Source: Patagioenas fasciata
Lineage: Eukaryota; Chordata; Aves; Columbiformes; Columbidae
Direction of reading: 5' to 3'
Length of the DNA stretch: 64,000 bases
Assembly (NCBI RefSeq): GCF_037038585.1
Contig: NC_092520.1
Coordinates: 17,801,001 to 17,865,000 of the forward strand
Shown one piece after another: positions 53,501-62,464 of the stretch. The translations under genes and the position numbers were made by a program. The notes below the pieces were generated by a model. The model saw only the letters and a list, made by a program, of their open reading frames with translations, did no database searches and had not been told where the DNA came from. Every line of letters begins with the position of its first letter. The first letter of the stretch is position 1.

Positions 53501-56500
53501 CAGGGACAGTCTTGAATTTTTTTTGTAGTTTGAACCACCTGAAGAGGCTGGTACCTTACCACTGTTGTCTTAAATACCTGGGAGAAGAAGAGAAATAATG
53601 AAGTGGATTGTTTGGAGCAGGTGTTAACACAATTATTTGATCATAAAATGGATCACATAAACTCAGAGAGATGAAAGACAATGACCTTTCTCCAAGTCAA
53701 ACAAATTTATTTTTTGTTATTTTTCGTTGTTACAGGGAAGTAGATGTTTCATTTGCCTTGGTAATCCATCAAAACATACTTGATATTGTGGTTGTTTTGT
53801 TTTGTTTTTTTCTTTTTTTAATGATTATTTTCAGTATCATAATTTTCTACAGAAGTAACTAATTCTGTCCGTAGATTGTTCTGGATCATTCCATTAGCTG
53901 ACTGCTGCAACCGTTAAAAAAAGCTGTCTGAAGATATTTTCTTCACTTGAGTCTATAAATGAAATTGAGGGCATCTCTGAAATGTCACTGCCATGTCTTG
54001 TGTGATGTGTACAGTATGTCAGCTTACACTTTGCAATATGATCAGGAGATTGTCAGAAAACCTGAATGTGTGCTTAAGTCTGACATTAATTGGTTCAGAT
54101 CAATTATTACTGCTGTCAATACCTGTTATTATACAGGACAACCACTTTGTGTCTTTGGTTTAACATGGGGAACACTAGTGTGGAGAAGGGCAGTTCTTAG
54201 CCTGTAGTCCCTCATAGAATCAGTGGCAGAGCTGCAGTTAGGATCTGCATCTTTGTTAAGCAAATATTTAGTGATGGGTTTTTAAAGTAGCGAGGTATTG
54301 GGAGAGGAGACTATGATTTGGATTAAATATGAGTTGTTTGGGTTTTTTTTTTTTTAAATAAGAACATTGCATACCCAAAAAAATATTGTCTCAATATGTG
54401 GAATTATCTCAATCCAGGATTTTACTATCCGTACTAAAGAAAATATATTGCTTTCTGCCATTGTCTGTTTAGCCAGCTGTAAGCCCTATTGGACAGATTG
54501 TGTGGTATGCTGATTAATGATCTAGGCCGTGGGTGATTAGCCAAGTGTGCAATGAGATCCAGAGCTTCCAGTGTACTATAGAAATGCCATTGATCGATAT
54601 AACCATACAGTCTGTAGTGCCTTCTGCAAAGTAAATTTAGACTAGTGGGGAAAAGTGGTGTAGCCCCTGAAGAGCTGCTGCAATGCTACAAAGATGTGCT
54701 TATTTTTAGAGGAGGCTTAAATTTAATCTAAGGATTTGAAGGTTTGGTTAATTTTTGGTTTTGTGTGTTATTGTTTGAGGTTTTTATTTGGTTTTTTGTT
54801 TTTTTTCCTTGATATCTTTCTTTCTGTGATTATAGACATCTCCCTAACTCTGTTTTTCTTGCAGAATAAATCCAAAAAACTTAATGTGCATGTGATAAAT
54901 TTGGGAGATTGTATTTCTACATGTGCTTAAATAGTGTTTCATATCTCAGCCTCTGAGGGCAGGAGGCAGAATAGCCTGATGAATTCTGACAACCAGCCTG
55001 CTGCTTTATAAAATGTTACTGGATCAAGCTCTCAGATGTCAAAGACTGTATATGCTACTTTTGTAGCCGAATATATATATTTTTTTAATATAAAATCACC
55101 TCTGATTAAATAATTTTCTTTTTGGAATGCTGAAAAAAGCAATATGTTTATCTGAAAATACATAATATGTTTGACTTTCATTTCACATTTTTAGTGTGGT
55201 AATTCTGCTGTAGGGATGAGTTTTTTCATACTGTTTCCTGAATAGTCATCAGCATTGCTGCTTTGAGGCTATATAAATTCAGATTATATAGCAGATTTGG
55301 TTCAAAATTTTTTTTTTTTCTAGAGCAATAACATGAGGTAACTCAATTGCTTATTATTACTGCTCTGTTAAAATTTCTGTAAATATCTCTAATTTATAGG
55401 TAGTAGCTCAATTCCAAATTTCTTTCGGATCATGAAGCGGCAGTTTACTGAAACCGAGTGGGATGTAATCAAGTCTATGAGTAACGAATGGATGCAGCTG
55501 GATATGTTTCATCGGCATTGGGTAATATTTTTTTTTCCTATTTAAAGACTGCAGTGCTATAACTTGCATATTCTCTTTTGATATATTTTTTAGTATTTTC
55601 ACTATGGTAAAATTATATATTATTAAAATTATATATTATACTTTTTATAGTTATGTGGTCACGTGGAGATAATATTTTAATAGATTTTATATTTTAGTGA
55701 TTTTTGTAATGTCAGAATAATTTCAAGAACCATAGTACTGCTGACATTTCAAGAAGGATTTGTGGCTGGCTTTAAACACACACCCAGAACAAGGTAAAGG
55801 GTTCATATCTGTATGCACCACTAGGTAATTCTGGTTGTATGTTCATTATAATGCTGCAAGTTAGGCTAGGTGTTAATGTTACTGATAACTTTTTCTCTTG
55901 ATAATTGCATTGTTCTACCCTCACATGTACAGTAGTATGTCTTAAATTTATTTGGCCTACAGTGTCTGCTCAGAAGTAATGTTTATAGAACAGTTTGCAG
56001 ACAGCCAGTATGAACAAAATACATTTATTCTGTGTTTTAGGCTTTAAAGGAAAGCTTCTTAAAGGCTATTGGAGTTGGAATTGGCTTTAACTTGCAAAGA
56101 ATTGAATTTAATGTGTCCCCATTGCAACTGGAAATAGGGAAGGTATATAAGGAGACAAAAATGCTTCTGGATGGAGATGAAGAGGAGTGGACATTTGAGG
56201 TAAGAAATATTCAGATTTATTTTTTCAATAATGATAAACAGCCTGAAAACCATATGGTGGCATTGCAAATTTGATTATTTTTTTTTGTCAATTGTAGCTT
56301 CACACCTTTGTTCTGTATAACCACATTGTACTTATATCAGTAAAAACTTAGGATATAAATCCACAGCATTTTAAAGTATTTTTGGTGATTGCAAAACACC
56401 CCAGAGATACATTAATTATAATGGCTTTTTTTTTCTGTTCCTGGAGTATATTTCTCTTAGTCTATGAAATTCGTCCCAGGGTGTAGGGGAAGTTCACTGA

Positions 56501-59500
56501 AGTGTATTCAGACCTGACTTCTAAACAGTGTCTAACTTTCTAAAATTCTTCATTAGCTGGTCTAGAATGGGACTAGTGATTAATCAACCCCATTAGTTAG
56601 TGTTTATGTTAAATGTTTGAAGTGGAGGAGGTGTCTTCGTCTCCTTTGGGTTTCTTACTTCTTGTCCATACAAGCTGGTAGAAACGTGCTTTTGTGGATT
56701 TGGAGTTAGTGCACTGATGGCTGTTGTCTGTGGGAATGGAGAGATGCAAAAGACTTGTCTTTGCTTAATTGGAACATTAATTTGTGCTCAATCTTTTCTC
56801 TGAATTTTGGGGTTTTGTTTGGTTTTCCTTCTTGAAAGTTACTGACACTTATCACTAAAACATGTATCCTGTTAGATTTGGTAGAAAATGATCAATAGCA
56901 TCTAATTTAGAGTGTAGAACTGATAGGGACATAGTTTAGTGGTGGACTTTGTAGTGTTAAGTTAATGGTTGGACTTGATGACCTCAAGAGTCTTTTCCGA
57001 CCTACATGATTCTGTGATTCTGTACAATGATCTCAAATTATTTAATTACCCTCAAAAATCAAGTTAAAAAAAAATCTTAATACCATTTCTCTACACCTCA
57101 GAGGGATTTTCTGCCAACCACTTAAAACAAAGGAAGAAATGCAAATGAGATTGTGACTTTAAAATTGTGTGTAAAGGGCACTTTGTTCCAATTTGCTCTA
57201 AGTTTGTGCAGCTGGTATATAGCTGACTAGCAATTCAAAGTACACATACATTGCAATTTCACAAAGAAGTCAAGCGCACTTTTCAGTAAGAGTATGCAGT
57301 TTCCATTGCACATTTACATTTTGAAAATAGCTACATAGTTGGTGGCAGCTGTTCCAGTAGAGCTTGTCTAAATGACAAATTTCTGGTGTATGCTTGTTTT
57401 GTGTAGTATACAAACTGCATATATCATGTGCATGTAGTAAAAAAGAATGTAGGTACCAGTAACATTTAACTTGAACCATAAGCTGGCCTTTTCGCAGTTT
57501 GTTCTTTTCAGCATTTCCAGCCATGTTTGGTTTTATGTTATTTTAAAAGTCTACCCATACTAAATCAGCCATCGTAGTCATATTGCCATACGCTCTAGGA
57601 ATTGAATATGTAATAAAATTCACTGTTATAGAATTATAGACTGGCAAAAGAAAGTCTTAGAAGAGACTGTAACACCTCTTGTAATAGAATGCTTTCTTTA
57701 TTAATACTAACAGTGGACCATTGTCAAGGAAGCATCTACCTCTTTTGATTGACTTCTAGAACTCCTCATTTTTATCTTTGACATGTCTGTGGTCGATTGA
57801 TGAAAATAGCCTGAAGATGATGTAGATAGCTCCCTGTATTACTTAAATGCTTTGTGATTATTTGATTTTTCCTTATTACTTAGTAATTACTCCTAGAAGC
57901 TTAATGTAACTTTTGCCTGAGGAATGTCTCCTCTTTGATACTTGCCCCCCTGCTTCCCAAGAGCACAACCTTATAACAAGGCATATGGGAGTATTTCATT
58001 TTTATTATTATTATCAAGTTTAACTTAAATACAAGCTCAATTGGAGTATGATATCATTTAAATATCAACACTTATTAAAATGAAATTGAAAAAATAATTA
58101 GTTTTTCAGTAACCAATCTGCAGCTGAAAATTAAGCATCACTTTTTTGTCTTCTCCCAAGTTTCTATAATTTTGTGCTGGTTTTCTTACTTACAAAAGTC
58201 TCTTCTTGTTCCATTATTTGCCCTTGAGCCTAATTCTTGAAACAGTTTAACTGAAAACGCTAATTGTGAGAAATTTTGGAGAATCACCCAAGAGATGTGA
58301 TTGAGAATCTCCTGTATGTCTGCATACTACTGGTATAGTATTTTCTTTGTGTTCCCTGTTGTGCAGGGTTTGCTTGAGTGGACTTTTTCTATCAGATAAA
58401 AAACTATAATGATCTCCCAATTTTGCTTTTCAGATCTGCCTATGTCGTTATGATAAGAGATGATTGAAGAGAGCAAAACTGTTTAAAATCCAATTAGTGC
58501 ATATTGTGGATTGTCTTATCTCAGTTTTAAAGATAGTCTAATTTACAAAAAACAGAAGAGAGAACTAAAGAGGATTTTACCCACTTAAATTACAGAATAT
58601 ATTCTGAAATCTCCTTCAGAAAGTACCATGTGATGTGAAAGAAAAAACAAACTTAAAAGCACAAAGACAAGAAAAATATCTACCACCTTATACTTCTCAT
58701 GACAAAAAGGTCAAGAGAAATACTGGTGAATCAGAGCAAATCAAAGTTGACACTGTTCAGACACCCTGTAGCTGTTCACAAGAGCAAAGCCTGGTCATGT
58801 TGAAGAAAGAATTTTCTGTGAACATTAAAAAATATATATATTTCTGTTATTTCTTTCTAAATATCAAATGAACTACCTAGTTGTGTGGTTGACTGTTTGT
58901 TGTCCCTTTAACAAGGGTTTGGTTTCATTAGAAATGTCTTTGCCCTCCTCCACTCTTCATTTATTTTTGAGCCTGAATAGAAGGCAGTAGCTCAGAAACA
59001 GCCTTTGTTGTTTGATCTTGATGGATCGGTTTAGCTTTAGGCGCTTGTTTTCATACAGAACTCTAGAGATTGCTGCTCAGATTCCCTCCAACTGGAAGGA
59101 GTAGGAGAAAAAATACAGTAAAACTTCATTTAAAAACATAAATTTAATTTTAAGATATGTCTGATACACTATTTGTGTCAGAGAGTTAATGTAGGATGGG
59201 GTCATTACTCTGATGATGATGATTATTATTATGAGTAATTCTATATGCTCCATTGACTTTCTTTGGAGAAAATAAACTTAGAAAAGTACTTTTTATTTTT
59301 AATAAAAGTGAAAGAAGTTGATAACAAGGCAAATATTATAATCCAAATAGTTTATAATATCAGATCCACTACACATATAAACGTGTGGAAGAAAAAAATC
59401 CTTGTTACTGATTTGCAAAATGTTAAGTGTGTTCATGACTCTTATTTGTCCCAGTTTTGTAAAGTTAATCAGAAGGAATGGCTGGATAGCACTTATTGGA

Positions 59501-62464
59501 ATCAATGTTGAAGAAGAATCTTAAATGAGACATAAGATATTCTTCTTTTGGTGCCTACCTTAATTTTGGATATAACAATTTATAAAGGAAGGACCCGATT
59601 TATCCTAAACCTCTCTCGGGGATAAAGAATGACCTGGCATCACTGCTGCTGTGTTGTCATGGTTTAACGCCAACCTGCAACTAGAACCATATGCTGCTTG
59701 CTCACCCCTCCCCTGCCTCTGGTGGGATATGGAGGAGAAATCAGGAAACTAAAGGCAAAACAGTTTAACAGAACAGCAAAAAGGGAGAAGATAAGCAGTA
59801 ACAACGACAACAATGAAAGAACATACAAAGTGAGGGAATAGACAACGCAATCACTCACCATGCAGTAACACCCATGCACAGTCTGCTCCTGAATCACACT
59901 CCCCCTGGCAGCAGTTGCAAACAGTGGTCCAGTGCCACTGATCACAGAATCACAGAATGGTTGGGGTTTGAAGGGACCTCTGGAGATCATCTAGTCCAAC
60001 CCACCTGTTAAAGCAGGTTCACCAGAGTAGGTCACACAGGAATGTGTCCAGGTGGGTTTTGAATGTCTCCAGAGAAGGAGACTCCATGACCTCTCTAGGC
60101 AGCCTGTTCCAGGGCTCTGGCACCCTCAAGGTAAAGAAGTTTCTCCTTATATTCAGATGGAACCTCCTGTGCCCATTGCCCCTCATGCTATTGCTGGGCA
60201 TCACTGAAAAGAGTCTGGTCCCATTCTCATGACACCCACCCTTAAGATATATATTTATATTAATATTATTTATTATTATTGTTAAGATATATAAACACTG
60301 ATGAGATCCCCTTCCAGCCTTCTCTAGGCTGAACAGATCCAGCTCTCTCAGTCTCTCCTCATAAGAAAGATGCTCCAGACTCCTCATCATCTTTGTAGCC
60401 CTCTGCTGGACTCCCTCCAATAATTCCTTGTCCTTCTTGAACTGGGGAGCCCAAAACTGGACACAGTACTCCAGGTGCGGCCTCTCCAGGGCAGAGTAGA
60501 GGGGGAGGAGAAGCTCCCTCCACCTGCTGGTCACTCTCCTCCTAATGCACCCCAGGTACCACTGGCCTTCTTGGCCACAAGAGCACATTGCTGGCTCATG
60601 GTCAACCTGTTGTCAACCAGAACTCCCAAGTCCCTTTCTGCAGTGTTGTTTTCCAGCAAGGCCACACCTAACCTGCACTGGTGCCTGGGGTTATTCCTCC
60701 ACAAGTGCAGGACCCTACACTTGCCTTTGTTGAACTTCATTAGGTTCCTGAAAGGGCAAAAATTCAGACCACACTTTGCACTTGAAACATGCTTGCACTT
60801 CCTGTCCTGGAGAAAACAAAGAGCATTCCAGACCTTGGCAACTCCCCACCCAGTGAATTCCTCCAAGCAGTGGGAGATCCTTCCCCCAACCAGCCTCTCA
60901 GTTTTATACTGAGCATGACCTAACATGGTACTGAATATCCCTTCACTTAGTTTGGGTCAGTTGTCCAGGCTGTGTCCCCTCACAGCTTCCTGCAACAATT
61001 AACCCTGTCCCAGCTGACCCAGCACATGCACAAATAATCATTTGCCTTTTTATCACGACAAATATTTGCTTGGTTTCTCTATATGCGAACACATTATCTC
61101 CAGAATACGAATTTTAAACTGAGATTATCTGTGTCAGTTCGAAACGTATTTAGTGATTGGTGTTGGTGTGTGACTGTAATGGAGTCTTTCACCAGCAGTA
61201 AGAGAAGTTAATCCTGTTGTCAGAAATAAAAAGGAATTATTTTTTTTTTTACTTCTAAGACGGTCTAATCCAACTACATTCACCCAGGAGTCAGTTCTGC
61301 TGGCTGGGAAGGCACAGTTTCCTCGTAAGCTGTCTGTTGTTTAGTGAATCCAGAACAATTTGAATCCCAGACACATCATTCTGCTGAGCCTTTGAATTGA
61401 GGTCATTATAAGTCTCAGTGTGCCTGTAGCTTGATCAGTTCTAGTAATGCTTTGGTTATTATTTTTTTAACAATTTGCAGTCTTCAACTCTAGTAAAGGA
61501 ATGGAAAACCTAGTAAAATACTTCCTAGTAAGTAGACCTGTAGATCTTGAAGTAATGGGAAATACCATTTACTGCAAATTTGTTAGTGTTTCTCATGTGT
61601 ATTAAATGTATCTCCTAATCTATAACAGACAGAATTGAAAGAGTCATTTTCTTACTAGTGCTTTGCAGAAAGGTAAAACAACAGGAATTTGATGTTTTAA
61701 GTAGTTGAGAGAGACAAAGTCCTCAATCTGTCAAATAGGGACAGTAGTTTTAGTGCTGAAGACACCCACATCTTTGCCAGTAACATCCCCTAACCTTATA
61801 TTGCTACTACACATGATGAGAGCACCTGATGTCTTGGCTGAGTTGTGTCGAGTAGATATGAGCGAAGCATCTTGGCCCCCCCCCCCTCCTTTTCTCTTTT
61901 TTTTTATTTTAATATACTGGGCTGTTCGAGGATCACAGAAATGGTATCTTTGCAACTGAAATGTTTGGAAAATACTATATAGTAGATGAAGTATAGTAGA
62001 GAAGCCTAATTCAGACTGATAACATTGTTTAAAAAGACATTTTGCTTAAATTCAAAAGTGAGGGGGATAAGGCAACAAGCAAACAGAAGAACATAATGAT
62101 GCTTTCTTGATAATCATGCACTTGTTTTGTTGGAAAAGACCTGTAAGATCATTGAGTGCAACTGTTAACTGAACACTGCCACAGTAAATCCTCGAAGGGT
62201 ATCTTCACCCTTGAACTCTCCAACCAAACTGCTAAAAAGGACTATTGATTTTGAATGTCATTATTTTAAAGTATTTTAAATTATATTCTGCTATTGTTCT
62301 AAACCATGTTCTAAACATTTGAATGGTCTTTGCTGGAAACAGAGCAAAGAAAATGCATTTACATTGCCTTTTTTTATCTTTACTAGGAAACCCGGTTAGA
62401 TGACCATCATCATGTTGCAGTGGCTCTTGGGAAACAGGAGAGATTTGGACAGAAGCATTCTGAT
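34653..62464 (+). CDS. AASDHPPT: Aminoadipate-semialdehyde dehydrogenase-phosphopantetheinyl transferase (exons 1-5, 3' partial)
   Basis: Joining 34653-34817, 35836-36061, 55400-55521, 56041-56199 and 62387-62464 gives 250 residues of a protein about 309 long in human; the last exon is outside the window. It is the Sfp-type enzyme that moves 4'-phosphopantetheine from CoA to carrier domains (FASN, mitochondrial ACP, ALDH1L1/2, AASDH) in the cytosol. Visible motifs: SKGKP (82-86), [11 protein letters not shown] with H105, VGID with D123 (Mg binding), and [10 protein letters not shown] with E175 and K179. These line up with human H111, D129, E181 and K185 at a constant offset of six. All seen residues needed for catalysis are present. 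All junctions are in phase. The start could be 34653 or 34674. Confidence 0.95.
34818..35835 (+). other. AASDHPPT: AASDHPPT intron 1
   Basis: A phase-0 intron of 1018 bp, donor GTACAG, acceptor TTTTGTAG. Its first 240 bp are still CpG island; the rest is AT-rich. Confidence 0.9.
35836..36061 (+). CDS. AASDHPPT: AASDHPPT exon 2
   Basis: Encodes residues 56-130 plus one base of codon 131. It carries the GKP motif, the SHQGDYAV histidine and the VGID aspartate, so it holds most of the CoA and metal contacts. The donor is CAG then GTAATG. Confidence 0.96.
36300..36869 (+). mobile_element. Solo-LTR candidate, ERV1-like
   Basis: A CCAAT box (36365), TATAAAG (36484), AATAAA (36797) and a following GGTGGCCTCTGGCTCTTCTC stretch, then GTGCACACA near 36869, appear in the order U3-R-U5. 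The base composition differs from the flanks. The left edge is uncertain (a TG at 36265 is one choice) and I found no target-site duplication. Family assignment is inference. It is in sense orientation with AASDHPPT, 240-800 bp after exon 2. No internal viral region is attached. It looks old. Confidence 0.42.
43686..43810 (+). repeat. GT/T-rich low-complexity tract
   Basis: Almost only G and T over 120 bp, with TTTGTGTGTGTG and TTTTTTG blocks. Confidence 0.85.
43950..44381 (+). mobile_element. CR1 LINE 3' fragment
   Basis: Plus-strand CR1, from GCAATGAAGATGATGAAGGG to the ATTCTGTGATGG tail. It encodes [28 protein letters not shown] and [17 protein letters not shown] of the ORF2 end. The upstream part (gtggagcatctcccttatgaggaaagg) is in another frame, so one small indel near 44019 splits the reading frame. 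Same subfamily as 33221, 50789 and 59941. Confidence 0.95.
45091..45230. repeat. Degenerate TA/TG/CA dinucleotide tract
   Basis: Alternating purine-pyrimidine blocks (ATATATACAT, GTATGTGTAT, ACACACACATG, ATATATATA) over 140 bp, much diverged. Reads through both strands as tyrosine/cysteine/histidine-rich non-genes. Confidence 0.85.
50473..50502. repeat. Thirty-T homopolymer
   Basis: An unbroken run of T, which on the minus strand is a long poly(A) run. No retroposed body could be identified beside it. Confidence 0.9.
50789..51230 (-). mobile_element. CR1 LINE 3' fragment
   Basis: Starts CACAGAATGTCAGGGACTGG and ends GTCCTTCTTGAACTG on the plus strand. The minus strand encodes [31 protein letters not shown] and, in a second frame, [14 protein letters not shown]. 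About 30 bp of the usual sequence between the two parts is missing (near 50985), which changes the frame. Nearly the same as the copies at 33221 and 43950. Confidence 0.95.
51704..52069 (+). mobile_element. CR1 LINE 3' fragment, second subfamily
   Basis: Plus-strand CR1 of a different subfamily, with an intact stretch [34 protein letters not shown] and VGVALRDMV. It ends with TTAACAGTTGGACTCGATT and GACCTGAATGATTCTGTGG. Confidence 0.93.
52517..52946 (+). mobile_element. Old CR1 LINE 3' fragment
   Basis: Recognised from GAGAAGGGTCACCAATGTGA, the GTTGCTCAGAGAAGGGGTGA block, ACCAGATGGTCTCCAGAAG and a final TTCTGTGAATCT. More diverged than its neighbours and without a useful reading frame, so it is an older insertion. 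Confidence 0.85.
55400..55521 (+). CDS. AASDHPPT: AASDHPPT exon 3
   Basis: Completes codon 131 and encodes residues 132-171, [15 protein letters not shown] to QLDMFHRHW, ending in TGG before donor GTAATA. It bridges the two halves of the transferase fold. Confidence 0.95.
55522..56040 (+). other. AASDHPPT: AASDHPPT intron 3
   Basis: A 519-bp phase-0 intron, donor GTAATA, acceptor CTGTGTTTTAG. Nothing else seen. Confidence 0.9.
56041..56199 (+). CDS. AASDHPPT: AASDHPPT exon 4
   Basis: Encodes residues 172-224, [16 protein letters not shown] to [10 protein letters not shown], before donor GTAAGA. It carries the catalytic KESxxK motif (E175, K179) that is diagnostic of Sfp-type transferases. 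Confidence 0.97.
56922..57023 (+). mobile_element. CR1 LINE 3' tail
   Basis: Short plus-strand end: GGGACATAGTTTAGTGGTGG, GTTGGACTTGATGACCTCAA, then CATGATTCTGTGATTCTGT. Two copies of the terminal ATTCTGTG octamer are present, so the true 3' terminus is kept. Confidence 0.93.
59941..60750 (-). mobile_element. CR1 LINE, longest copy in the window, nested in an LTR
   Basis: Plus strand starts ATCACAGAATCACAGAATGG (the tail) and reaches about 60750. The minus strand encodes [38 protein letters not shown], then in another frame [40 protein letters not shown] and the [16 protein letters not shown] end. The part is the C-terminal reverse-transcriptase region and 3' UTR. A frameshift lies near 60550. 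An AT-rich stretch at 60243-60297 has been added within the coding part without breaking the frame. Confidence 0.93.
60243..60297. repeat. AT-rich expansion inside the CR1
   Basis: TTAAGATATATA is present at both edges (60242 and 60281) around a TTATATTAATATTATTTATT core. The matching part of the other CR1 copies is only 'TTTACATATTTATAAACAT', so this copy has gained about 40 bp here. Confidence 0.75.
62130..62186 (-). mobile_element. CR1 LINE fragment
   Basis: TTGGAAAAGACCTGTAAGAT then CATTGAGTGCAACTGTTAAC and TGAACACTGCCA match the same CR1 end as at 1889, without the terminal octamer. Confidence 0.6.
62387..62464 (+). CDS. AASDHPPT: AASDHPPT exon 5
   Basis: Encodes residues 225-250: [20 protein letters not shown] then GQKHSD, before donor GTAAGA. 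The [10 protein letters not shown] core aligns with human DEHHFVAVAL; the rest varies. The following C-terminal exon was not found to the end of the window. Confidence 0.92.

Larger units (their letters stand above)
36062..55399 (+). other. AASDHPPT: AASDHPPT intron 2
   Basis: A 19.3-kb intron, donor GTAATG, acceptor AATTTATAG. It contains an LTR candidate (36300-36869), four CR1 fragments (43950, 50789, 51704, 52517), a GT-rich and a TA/TG-rich tract, and a 30-T run. Unique AT-rich sequence fills 36900-43900 and 44400-50400. The segment 52960-53570 is more purine-rich and G-rich than its surroundings and unassigned. No alternative exon was recognised. Confidence 0.85.
59655..61026 (-). mobile_element. 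Solo LTR, interrupted by a CR1
   Basis: The left part (59655-59940) opens TGTCATGGTTTAACGCC and keeps the primer-like order of the LTR at 8628-9147. The right part (about 60751-61026) has a TTTTATACTGAGCATGAC TATA region, a TTGTCCAGGCTGTGTCCCCT block and ends in GCTGACCCAGCACA. The two parts are one LTR of the same or a sister family, in minus orientation, opened by a CR1. No viral internal region is attached. It is older than the CR1 inside it. Confidence 0.65.
56200..62386 (+). other. AASDHPPT: AASDHPPT intron 4
   Basis: A phase-0 intron of 6187 bp, donor GTAAGAAATA, acceptor ATCTTTACTAG. It contains CR1 ends (56922, 62130), and an LTR split by a CR1 (59655-61026). The rest is AT-rich, including a TGATGATGATTATTATTA run near 59213. 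Confidence 0.9.

Noticed and set aside
57630-57700. TAGAATTATAGACTGGCAAA, considered as a very old CR1 tail
   Set aside because: The similarity is too short and diverged to support a call.
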